Shown: positions 1-6,372, counted from the stretch's first letter. The stretch: DNA of 6,829 nucleotides from Bacteroidales bacterium Bact_07 (GCA_001603415.1 LUYY01000172.1:1-6829), one strand, 5' to 3'. A program made the numbers and translations. Notes: generated by a model not told the origin, from the sequence alone.

Positions 1-1
1 G

Positions 2-106
2 TACATGGATGCTTCCAACAAGATGAAAGCTGCTAAAGAAAGCGCTACCAAGATCAACACCGAACTTAACGATGCTATTGCTAAAGTTAAGGGCAAAAAA
101 AAGTAA
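2..106 (+). CDS. C-terminal fragment of an unidentified Lys/Ala-rich protein
   Basis: Only the last 34 codons are inside the window; the gene begins upstream. The open frame starts at base 2 and ends with TAA at 104-106. The visible residues are rich in Lys, Ala, Asn and Asp and look like one long amphipathic helix ending in a basic tail (GKKK). The ATG at position 5 is just an internal codon as far as can be told. A strong intrinsic terminator follows 16 nt after the stop, which supports this being a real gene end. No family can be recognised from so short and compositionally biased a tail. A helical envelope protein would fit the neighbouring genes, but that is only a guess. Confidence 0.6.
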   Translation, partial: YMDASNKMKAAKESATKINTELNDAIAKVKGKKK

Positions 107-122
107 TTTAACTACTTGCAAT

Positions 123-160
123 AAAATCCCCGGCAATTTTTTTACCGGGGATTTTTTTTT
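123..160 (+). terminator. Intrinsic (Rho-independent) terminator
   Basis: A GC-rich 8-bp stem (126-133 pairing with 145-152, core CCCCGG/CCGGGG) is extended by A-T pairs at its base and encloses an 11-nt T-rich loop. It is followed by an unbroken T-tract to 160. It sits 16 nt after the stop of the upstream partial gene and is oriented to end its transcript. The next gene starts only 15 nt after the T-tract. Confidence 0.93.
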
Positions 161-175
161 GATATTTGTACCCGT

Positions 176-1318
176 ATGAAACCGATTTGGAAATATAGCC
201 TTATTGCTCTTGCAACTCTATCCGCACTAGGAGGTGGATTTGCACTATTCTATTACTCTATACCAGAACCACCCAAGGGAGATATCGATTATGCCCTGGC
301 TTCGCTACAACAGGCATCAAAGTCAAACGCCCGGCGCTACTCTAAGGAAAAGTACTTGAAAGCCAAGGCATATTACGATTCAGCCATGAAGCACTGGAAC
401 GTTCAAAATAAGCGTTTCATTCTAAGCCGTGACTACCAAAAAGTATCGTACTTTGCCAAGAAATCGGCCGAAATGGCTAAAAGCGCCACCCACAACTCGA
501 AGGAACTATCAAAGAACTTGGTTATAACAGTTAAAGATAAGATAGACGATCTTACATCCCTTATCTCGAACATGAACGACCTTTTTCAAAGGTTACCCCT
601 GCCTGATGAGTTTCGTAGAAAAATTTCAAAAGGCAAAATGCTAATCCATGAGGCAGAGGTGGCATTTAAGAAAGGCGATTACCTGGAATCGTCGGAAAAA
701 ATTAAACTGGCCGAGGATTTAATAATGGATTCCTACAAGAAAACCCTCGACGACCTGGAAGATTACTTCAACTCGCAACCCTACTGGAACCGGCTAGTTA
801 AAAGCGCTATTAGCAATACAGCCAAAAACAACTCCATGGCAATAGTAGTAGATAAATTTGCCCGTAAGCTATATATCTACCAAAACGGAGAAAGGAAGTA
901 CGAATTTGATGCAGAATTTGGGAAAAACTGGATGGGCCGTAAACGCCTGAAAGGCGATAAAGCCACCCCAGAAGGAATCTATTTGGTAAAGAGCAAAATC
1001 CCTGCAAATAAGACCAAATACTTTAGGGCATTGCTACTCAACTACCCAAACTCCGATGATATTGAAAACTTCAACAAGGAAAAAAGTGCAGGCCGCATAC
1101 CCCAATACGCTCAAATTGGTGGCTTGATTGAAATCCATGGGGATGGCGGAAAAGGAACCGATTGGACCGATGGCTGCATTGCCCTCGACAACAACGATAT
1201 GCTCTTAGTTTATAAGATTGTTGAAGTTGGCACTCCTGTGGTTATTGTTGGTTCAATTGCCGATTTCAATACCATTGCCATGAGTCTAAACCTTAAACGT
1301 AGTCATATAAAGGGTTAA
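176..1318 (+). CDS. Membrane-anchored YkuD-type L,D-transpeptidase with long helical stalk and variant active site
   Basis: This 380-residue protein has an N-terminal membrane anchor (about residues 7-28), which would place the rest in the periplasm. Residues about 35-215 are charged and mostly helical, resembling coiled-coil or DUF4398-like stalks. A YkuD catalytic domain follows at about 220-360. YkuD enzymes use a Cys to join peptidoglycan stem peptides through 3-3 links, or to attach proteins to them. Visible features are the strand VDKFARKLYIY (225-235), KATPEGIY (262-269), EIHG (319-322, His321) and TDGCIAL (331-337) with Cys334, the only cysteine in the protein. The canonical motif is S/T-H-G-C-x-R; here Asp332 and Ala336 replace the usual His and Arg. 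As I recall, similar DWT-x-GCIAL variants occur in some other bacterial YkuD proteins, so it is probably an active subclass rather than a dead enzyme. The ATG at 176 has no Shine-Dalgarno and lies just after a terminator. A second YkuD gene follows after 2 nt. Confidence 0.9.
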   Translation: MKPIWKYSLIALATLSALGGGFALFYYSIPEPPKGDIDYALASLQQASKSNARRYSKEKYLKAKAYYDSAMKHWNVQNKRFILSRDYQKVSYFAKKSAEMAKSATHNSKELSKNLVITVKDKIDDLTSLISNMNDLFQRLPLPDEFRRKISKGKMLIHEAEVAFKKGDYLESSEKIKLAEDLIMDSYKKTLDDLEDYFNSQPYWNRLVKSAISNTAKNNSMAIVVDKFARKLYIYQNGERKYEFDAEFGKNWMGRKRLKGDKATPEGIYLVKSKIPANKTKYFRALLLNYPNSDDIENFNKEKSAGRIPQYAQIGGLIEIHGDGGKGTDWTDGCIALDNNDMLLVYKIVEVGTPVVIVGSIADFNTIAMSLNLKRSHIKG

Positions 1319-1320
1319 CT

Positions 1321-2037
1321 ATGAATACAACTGAAAACAACATCGACTTTAACTCTGAGATAAACCCTAAAATTAAGCGTTTCGGCTATGCTATTTTGCT
1401 AATCAACATCATACTTTCAGGCTTTATCATTCTTTACTTTTATTTTACTTACTTTTCACAACCTGTTGCTGAACTTGTAGTTCAAAACAGGAAGTGGACA
1501 ATTGCGCTTGATTCCGTTCAGAACGACAAGGTTGATCTGAAAAAACTCAGCAAAGAGGTGGCTACCTTGGCACAACAATTCCAAAACCTAACTCCCTCGC
1601 AACCATACATTGTGGTTAACACAACCTACAATCGTTTTAGGCTATACAAAAATCGCAAACAGGTTCGTGAGGGATTTTGCAGCACAGGCAGCTATACCCT
1701 GCTCAAATCGCACGATAAGCGCCAGTGGATATTTCATACCCCAAAGGGTATGTATAAGGTACTAGGAAAGGTAACCAACCCTGTATGGCGTCGCCCCGAC
1801 TGGTCGTATGTAGAGGAAGGGTTGCCCATTCCATCGGCCAACGACCCATCGCGATGGGAAGCTGGCGTTTTGGGTGATTATGCCTTAAGCATTGGCGACG
1901 GCTACCTCATTCACGGAACCATATACAAACGCTTTCTTGGTATGCCTGTTACCCACGGTTGCATCAGGATGAACGACGACGACCTGGAAGCTGTTTACAA
2001 AACTTTAGAGTTAGAATCGAAGGTTTACATATACTAA
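1321..2037 (+). CDS. Membrane-anchored L,D-transpeptidase (YkuD domain, canonical motif)
   Basis: This 238-residue protein has a short cytosolic N-terminus, one membrane segment (about residues 21-45), a linker of about 45 residues, and a YkuD domain at about 95-238. The domain contains VNTTYNRFRLYKNRK (99-113), TPKGMYKV (140-147), the first catalytic-motif His in LIHG (His198) and the canonical THGCIRM (211-217), with Cys214 as nucleophile. This is the expected active site of a peptidoglycan L,D-transpeptidase, although L,D-carboxypeptidase or protein-anchoring activity cannot be excluded from sequence. Compared with its upstream paralogue it has a much shorter stalk and a longer insertion (about 150-190) before the catalytic His. 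The ATG lies 2 nt after the preceding stop, with AAAGGG (1309-1314) as a possible weak Shine-Dalgarno. The stop TAA overlaps the next start in TAATG, so the three genes almost certainly share a transcript. Confidence 0.92.
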   Translation: MNTTENNIDFNSEINPKIKRFGYAILLINIILSGFIILYFYFTYFSQPVAELVVQNRKWTIALDSVQNDKVDLKKLSKEVATLAQQFQNLTPSQPYIVVNTTYNRFRLYKNRKQVREGFCSTGSYTLLKSHDKRQWIFHTPKGMYKVLGKVTNPVWRRPDWSYVEEGLPIPSANDPSRWEAGVLGDYALSIGDGYLIHGTIYKRFLGMPVTHGCIRMNDDDLEAVYKTLELESKVYIY

Positions 2038-2834
2038 TGAGCTTGTTTATGCGAAAACCCATAAAAATAACGCTATACACCACAGCCATACTGGTTGTAA
2101 TAGTTGCCGTTACCTACACCATTCTTAAAGTAGTTGCATTCCAAAAGGCTATAAACAATGTTGAGCAATACATGACCAACGAACTCGACAAACGAAAAAA
2201 AACTATTGAATGGGTAGCAGAACCTGATTCAAATATCAAAAGTTTACTTATCCAAAAAGCTTACTACCAAGCGTTACTTACAGCATCGAAATCCGATTCA
2301 ATATTCTTAGCCATTAACATACCCGATAGCTCCATTTCGCTAATGATTAAAGGTGTGGTTGCCCACAGGGCAAAAGCTGAACAGGTTAAGGTAAGCCCAC
2401 TGTTCTCGGCTATCAATCCACCATTACTAATTCAAGGATTGTCGGTACCCTTTACTATTTCCAAACACACCTCAACCATCCCAAAGGTTCCATTAATGGT
2501 GAAAATCGCCCCACGCGACACCTCAGAATACACCCCCGATGTGATCCCCGATACAACCGACCTTGATCCCGTAAACTTTATTCTTGAACTTAAGCCAAAT
2601 ATTTTGCTCTATTTTTACGAGTCGAACCCATCGCAATCGTCCGACGGATTTAATCAGTTCAAATTCGATTTAAGAGAACGGACATGGACGGTTGTTCAAG
2701 ATTTTAAACGAATATCCAAATTGAAGACACCCGTTTACAAGCCCTACATAAGGTTTAGATTGAACAAGAAAGACGCCAAAGTGATTTACCGTGCAGTACC
2801 AGAACACGGGCAAGTAATTCTGCGATTGGAATAA
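2037..2834 (+). CDS. Membrane-anchored Cys-free protein of unknown function, linked to L,D-transpeptidase genes
   Basis: I do not recognise a family. The open frame extends back to 1959, inside the previous gene, but the ATG at 2037-2039 is the best start: it overlaps the preceding stop in TAATG, a classic coupling arrangement, and puts a basic stretch (RKPIK) before one membrane segment (about residues 10-34). An ATG at 2049 is an alternative. The 265-residue product then has a helical region (about 35-85) and a beta-rich part (about 88-265) with IFLAINIPDSSISLMIKGV (89-107), a Pro/Asp/Thr-rich linker (about 158-178) and several amphipathic strands to the C-terminus. It has no cysteine, so it cannot be a YkuD-type enzyme itself. 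Predicted location is the periplasmic face of the inner membrane. Its place directly after two L,D-transpeptidases suggests a role as an envelope partner, scaffold or regulator; this is inference from context only. Confidence 0.82.
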   Translation: MSLFMRKPIKITLYTTAILVVIVAVTYTILKVVAFQKAINNVEQYMTNELDKRKKTIEWVAEPDSNIKSLLIQKAYYQALLTASKSDSIFLAINIPDSSISLMIKGVVAHRAKAEQVKVSPLFSAINPPLLIQGLSVPFTISKHTSTIPKVPLMVKIAPRDTSEYTPDVIPDTTDLDPVNFILELKPNILLYFYESNPSQSSDGFNQFKFDLRERTWTVVQDFKRISKLKTPVYKPYIRFRLNKKDAKVIYRAVPEHGQVILRLE

Positions 2835-2860
2835 AAAAAGAGTTGACCATGAGTCAACTC
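2833..2860 (-). terminator. Intrinsic terminator of the tRNA-Pro gene
   Basis: A perfect 8-bp inverted repeat (2840-2847 with 2853-2860, 5-nt loop) is followed, reading the - strand, by seven T residues (complement of 2833-2839). It starts 5 nt after the tRNA 3' end. On the + strand the repeat is followed by G-rich DNA, so it should stop only leftward transcription. Its T-tract overlaps the stop codon (2832-2834) of the convergent protein gene. Confidence 0.88.
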
Positions 2861-2865
2861 CTGGG

Positions 2866-2939
2866 TCGGGGTGGGGAGACTCGAACTCCCGGCCTCTACG
2901 TCCCGAACGTAGCGCGCTAGCCAACTGCGCCACACCCCG
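2866..2939 (-). tRNA. tRNA-Pro (anticodon CGG)
   Basis: The - strand folds into a full cloverleaf of 74 nt. The acceptor stem is 7 bp (2939-2933 with 2873-2867) with a C1-G72 pair and discriminator A73 (2866). The D-arm has a GCGC/GCGC stem with a 9-nt loop (2930-2914). The anticodon arm has a 5-bp stem and loop TTCGGGA (2912-2896), with anticodon CGG at 2905-2903. The variable loop is 5 nt, and the T-arm has a 5-bp stem with TTCGAGT loop (2890-2874). G35, G36, G72 and A73 are the known proline identity elements. The three bases after A73 read CCC, so the CCA end is not encoded and must be added by tRNA nucleotidyltransferase. The gene has its own -7 element and terminator, so it is probably a single-gene transcription unit. 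It decodes CCG. Confidence 0.97.
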
Positions 2940-2949
2940 TTTGCGCCTG

Positions 2950-2957
2950 CAAAATTA
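2950..2957 (-). promoter_or_regulatory. -7 promoter element of tRNA-Pro (TAnnTTTG)
   Basis: Read on the - strand, this is TAATTTTG, a perfect match to the Bacteroidota -7 consensus TAnnTTTG. It would place transcription start only a few nucleotides before the tRNA 5' end at 2939, as expected for a tRNA gene. No convincing -33 TTG is seen at the usual spacing. Confidence 0.65.
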
Positions 2958-3042
2958 CTACAATTTTACAATCAGCATAATAGTATTGCGCTGTTTTTTG
3001 GATTTTTTATAACTTGTGCTACAAAATCCAACACCTTTTGGA

Positions 3043-4314
3043 ATGGACGAGTCGCTTTTACATTTTATTTGGCGCTATCAGTCCTTCACCTTTAACGGGC
3101 TATGCACCACAAAGGGCGAAACGATTGAGGTAATCGATCCCGGATTATATAATACCGATTCTGGGCCCGATTTCTACAATGCAAAAATCCGGATTGGCAA
3201 AACCATCTGGGCTGGCAATGTGGAAATGCATATTAAATCGTCCGACTGGTTTGCTCACAACCATCAAGCCGATGGCGCTTACAATAATGTTATTCTGCAC
3301 GTTGTGGTTGAACACGACAGGCCAGCTAAAACATCAAATGGAAGCGAAATTCAAACCCTAGTGATACCCTACCCTGCCGAGCTGGCACTAAGCCACGAAA
3401 ATCTATTAAAATCTACCGAATGGATTCCGTGTGCAAGCAAAATTGGTGGAGTCGATTCAATACTAATAGGTTCAACCATCGACCGTATGCAAGCCGAAAG
3501 GCTTGAAATCAAAAGCAACCGGGTGCTTGACATGGTTAACCAATGTGCGGGCAGTTGGGAAGAAGCCTTTTACCGTGACCTTTGCCGTTCGCTTGGCCTA
3601 AAAACCAACGCACTCCCTTTCCAACTTTTAGCACAAAGCCTTCCGCTAAAGGTATTGGCTAAGCATAAGAATAATGCTTTTCAAGTGGAAGCCCTTTTAT
3701 TCGGGCAATCGGGTTTACTGGAAAAAGCAAAACCCGACGAATATGCCACTGCTCTGAAAAAAGAGTACATCTACCTAAAAGATAAATTTAACCTTACACC
3801 TATTGAGGCCAGCCAATGGAAGTTTATGAGGCTTAGACCTGCATCGTTCCCAACCATTAGAATAGCCTTGCTCGCCATGCTTATTAATAAATCATCAGGG
3901 CTTTTTTCGCATCTAATGGAAGCAGAAAATATCAATCAGCTAAGGAAACTACTAAACGTTGAGGCATCGGAATACTGGACAAACCATTACCTTTTCGGCG
4001 AGGAATCGAAACCCTTGAAAAAACACCTGGGAGACGAAACCATAAGGCTGATCACCATCAACACTATAGTACCGTTCATGTTCAGCTATGGCCGGAGCAG
4101 GGCAAAGGCCAATCTGGAAACAAAAGCACTTGCTTTACTTCAACAAATGCCCCCAGAAAAAAACTCAGTAATTGAAAATTTCAAGCATTTGGGCATTATT
4201 TCAACAACAGCCTTTGACACCCAAGCCTTAATTCATCTGAAAACAAGTTACTGCGATGCCCGAAAATGTATTTACTGCCCTATTGGTGTTAGGATTTTGC
4301 GAAAACAACTCTAA
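3043..4314 (+). CDS. DUF2851 family protein
   Basis: This is a DUF2851-type protein, a family known mainly from Bacteroidota and without an established function. The frame is open from a GTG at 3016, but the ATG at 3043 is preferred because it gives MDESLLHFIW, which matches the usual family N-terminus; the product is then 423 residues, a typical length. Family landmarks are DPGLYNTDSGPDFYNAKI (32-49), WAGNVEMHIKSSDW (56-69), NNVILHVVVEHD (81-92), a WIPC motif (127-130) and a C-terminal cysteine cluster C-x4-C-x2-C followed by PIG (Cys404, Cys409, Cys412). There is no signal peptide or membrane segment, so it is probably cytosolic. The D43 and E61-x-H63-x-K65 arrangement could belong to a metal-dependent nuclease-like site; that is speculation. 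The gene lies 28 nt before the channel gene and may be co-transcribed with it. Confidence 0.9.
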   Translation: MDESLLHFIWRYQSFTFNGLCTTKGETIEVIDPGLYNTDSGPDFYNAKIRIGKTIWAGNVEMHIKSSDWFAHNHQADGAYNNVILHVVVEHDRPAKTSNGSEIQTLVIPYPAELALSHENLLKSTEWIPCASKIGGVDSILIGSTIDRMQAERLEIKSNRVLDMVNQCAGSWEEAFYRDLCRSLGLKTNALPFQLLAQSLPLKVLAKHKNNAFQVEALLFGQSGLLEKAKPDEYATALKKEYIYLKDKFNLTPIEASQWKFMRLRPASFPTIRIALLAMLINKSSGLFSHLMEAENINQLRKLLNVEASEYWTNHYLFGEESKPLKKHLGDETIRLITINTIVPFMFSYGRSRAKANLETKALALLQQMPPEKNSVIENFKHLGIISTTAFDTQALIHLKTSYCDARKCIYCPIGVRILRKQL

Positions 4315-4342
4315 TTTTAGCGCATCTTAAAAGTTAAAAATA

Positions 4343-5347
4343 GTGGAACATAAAGGGAATCGATCGCTTTTACTGGCAATAACCATCCTTCTGAGTATAA
4401 TCGCAATAGGAACTACTGGTTATATTCAGATTGAGGGTTTTACCTTTACCGAAGCAATTTACATGACAGTAATAACCATTGGAACGGTTGGTTTCAAGGA
4501 AGTTCGTCCACTATCGCCCGAGGGGATGTGGTTTACCATAATGCTAATCATATTAAGCATTGGGTTCATTGCCTATGCTGCTTCATTCCTGGCAAAATAC
4601 TTCTCCGAGCAAATTTTACTGCGATACTCAAATAAGAAGATCATGGAAAAGACGATTGCTAAAATGCACAACCATGTAATAGTTGTAGGGTATGGCCGAA
4701 ATGGTTCACAAGCCGTTGAAGAACTGCTTGATCACAATATACCGGTTGTGGTAATTGAAAACAGGCCTAAGGTAATTGAGTACATAAAGCAAAACCCCAA
4801 AATAGCATATGTTGATGGCGATGCCACATCGGATACAACATTGCAACAGGCAGGAGTTGAAAGAGCCAAAGCCCTAATAACGGCATTGGCTAGCGATGCC
4901 GACAATCTGTTTGTGGTTATTACGGCAAGGGAGATGAACCCCAAAATTCAGATTATTAGTCGTGCCTCGGCGGTGACCAACGACCGAAAGTTAAAATTAG
5001 CGGGAGCCGACAATGTGATATTGCCCGATAAGGTTGGCGGTCAAAAAATGGCAAAACTTGTCATACAGCCCGATATACTTGAATTTGTTGAAAATATCAT
5101 GCTTAAACGAACAGGAAATACTAGTCTCTACGAAATATCCTGCAAAAAAATTCATAATATTGGGGCAAAAACAATTCAGGAGTTAGGGATAAAAGAAAAA
5201 ACTGGGGTAAACATTGTGGGGGTTCGAAATCCAATAGGCGAATACGTTCTTAACCCTGAACCAAACTACTTAATCACACACGACACCATGCTTTTTGTGT
5301 TGGGTACCATTGATCAAGTGCAAAAATTAAAGGATTTAATCTCCTAA
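4343..5347 (+). CDS. Two-TM potassium channel with RCK (TrkA-N/TrkA-C) regulatory module
   Basis: This 334-residue MthK-like channel subunit has an outer helix at about 8-28, a pore loop at about 34-53 with filter TVGF (48-51), and an inner helix at about 62-86. A cytosolic RCK N-lobe follows (about 110-230) with the Rossmann motif GYGRNG (116-121), acidic Glu139 at the end of the second strand and GDAT (159-162). A TrkA-C domain occupies about 255-334. Such channels pass K+ as tetramers in the inner membrane and are gated by ligands (nucleotides or divalent ions) bound to the RCK ring. The filter is followed by Lys52-Glu53 where many channels have Gly-Asp or Gly-Glu. The only plausible start is the GTG at 4343: the frame is closed by TAA at 4328-4330 and has no ATG before residue 41. 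It lies 12 nt before the next gene. Confidence 0.92.
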   Translation: MEHKGNRSLLLAITILLSIIAIGTTGYIQIEGFTFTEAIYMTVITIGTVGFKEVRPLSPEGMWFTIMLIILSIGFIAYAASFLAKYFSEQILLRYSNKKIMEKTIAKMHNHVIVVGYGRNGSQAVEELLDHNIPVVVIENRPKVIEYIKQNPKIAYVDGDATSDTTLQQAGVERAKALITALASDADNLFVVITAREMNPKIQIISRASAVTNDRKLKLAGADNVILPDKVGGQKMAKLVIQPDILEFVENIMLKRTGNTSLYEISCKKIHNIGAKTIQELGIKEKTGVNIVGVRNPIGEYVLNPEPNYLITHDTMLFVLGTIDQVQKLKDLIS

Positions 5348-5359
5348 ACCTTACAGAAA

Positions 5360-6247
5360 ATGAGAATTCTTGTTACGGGAGCAAATGGACTCGTTGGAAA
5401 AAATATTGCTCGGGCATTAAGTTCTACACCAAAGTTTGAAGTTTATGCCACTTCGCTCAAGAAATTGCAAATTGACGGTGCAACCACTTTTACCTCGAAC
5501 CTGCTTAATGCCGACATAAATCACATGATTGATGACATAAAACCGGAAATACTTGTTCACTGCGCAGCCATTTCAAGCCCCGATGCCTGCGAAGTTGATC
5601 GGTTTGCATACCACCGCATGAATGTGGAACTTACCAAACGTTTTGTATCGGCATGCGTGGACTACAATGTACACATGGTATTCCTTTCAACCGATTTCAT
5701 TTTTGATGGTTCAAAGGGCGATTACACCGAGCAGGATACAGCCAATCCAATCAATTACTATGGCGAATCGAAACTTGAAGCCGAAAATCTAATACTTGCT
5801 TCGAGCGTAGGTTCAACCATCGTTAGAACATCGCTGGTTTATGGTATAGAGCCTAAACTTTCACGCCCGAATATCATTACCCGAGTAATCGATAACCTGA
5901 GTAAGAGTAAGAGTTACAAAGTACCAACCGACCAGATTCGAACACCAACCTATGCTCCCGATTTAGCCACAGCAATAGTGCAGATTTGCCTAAATAAAAC
6001 TACGGGAATATACAATGTATCGGGCCAGCAAAAAATTTCGGTAGCCGATTTTGCCGTTCAGGCTGCAAAGTCCTTTGCTCTTAACCACGAACTCCTATTC
6101 CCTGTTAACTCAAACGAGTTGGCCGAAGCAGCTCCAAGGCCAAAGGACACTTCGCTGGTTATTGATAAAGCAAAAAGTGAATTAGGATACCAACCCACTT
6201 CCATCGAAATGGCACTTGAAAAGATTAAACAAACCCTTTACAGCTAA
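5360..6247 (+). CDS. RmlD-like NAD(P)-dependent sugar reductase/epimerase (extended SDR)
   Basis: This 295-residue extended short-chain dehydrogenase resembles dTDP-4-dehydrorhamnose reductase (RmlD/RfbD). The N-terminal Rossmann fold carries TGANGLVG (6-13). Next come HCAAIS (67-72), STDFIFDG (110-117, the counterpart of STDYVFDG in RmlD) and the catalytic Tyr134-x3-Lys138 in YGESK. The substrate-domain landmarks RTPTYAPDLA (194-203), GIYNVSG (216-222) and PRPKDTSLVIDK (259-270) are also of RmlD type. Length is normal for RmlD and the start ATG at 5360 sits right at the first beta strand. No other nucleotide-sugar genes are in view, so the substrate may not be dTDP-rhamnose; a generic SDR role is equally possible. 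It follows the channel gene after 12 nt, so the two probably share a transcript despite no obvious functional link. Confidence 0.88.
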   Translation: MRILVTGANGLVGKNIARALSSTPKFEVYATSLKKLQIDGATTFTSNLLNADINHMIDDIKPEILVHCAAISSPDACEVDRFAYHRMNVELTKRFVSACVDYNVHMVFLSTDFIFDGSKGDYTEQDTANPINYYGESKLEAENLILASSVGSTIVRTSLVYGIEPKLSRPNIITRVIDNLSKSKSYKVPTDQIRTPTYAPDLATAIVQICLNKTTGIYNVSGQQKISVADFAVQAAKSFALNHELLFPVNSNELAEAAPRPKDTSLVIDKAKSELGYQPTSIEMALEKIKQTLYS

Positions 6248-6357
6248 AATATATTATAAACATTCCTTCTACTTGTATTTCAATAATTTAAAAAAGAAAA
6301 GACTGAAGGTTGTTCGAAAAAAATATGCCGATAGTAATGATATTGAAAAAAAGGTTT

Positions 6358-6365
6358 TATCTTTG
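6358..6365 (+). promoter_or_regulatory. rpsO: -7 promoter element of rpsO (TAnnTTTG)
   Basis: TATCTTTG is a perfect match to the Bacteroidota -7 consensus TAnnTTTG. It predicts a transcript start near 6369-6372 and an rpsO leader of about 40 nt. A TTG at 6343-6345 is closer than the usual -33 spacing, so only the -7 part is convincing. The whole 162-bp gap before rpsO (6248-6409) is AT-rich and otherwise shows no gene; no clear terminator for the upstream SDR gene is visible in it. Confidence 0.65.
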
Positions 6366-6372
6366 CACCTCA

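Noticed and set aside
810..1007. Minus-strand open frame of 65 codons
   Set aside because: It lies wholly antisense inside the first L,D-transpeptidase gene, with low-complexity Leu/Ser-rich content and no promoter or start context.
2670..2933. Minus-strand open frame of 87 codons across the tRNA
   Set aside because: Its N-terminal part is simply translated tRNA-Pro and its remainder is antisense to the end of a real gene. This is a known type of spurious annotation.
2951..2967. Perfect 6-bp AT inverted repeat (AAAATT/AATTTT) at the tRNA promoter
   Set aside because: It is short and AT-only, half of it is the -7 element itself, and such repeats are expected by chance in this composition.
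3179..3361. Plus-strand open frame of 60 codons in another frame
   Set aside because: It is contained in the well-supported DUF2851 gene at its most conserved region, so it is a shadow frame.
4312..4319. TAATTTTA at the DUF2851 stop as a possible -7 element for the channel gene
   Set aside because: The last base does not match TAnnTTTG, there is no -33 element, and the 28-nt gap fits co-transcription better.
4732..4944. Minus-strand open frame of 70 codons
   Set aside because: It is antisense to the conserved RCK nucleotide-binding region of the channel gene, with no independent support.
6265..6309. Distant CCTTC/GAAGG pair after the SDR gene as a possible terminator
   Set aside because: It has only 5 bp, a loop of about 35 nt and no T-tract after it, so it is not a credible intrinsic terminator.
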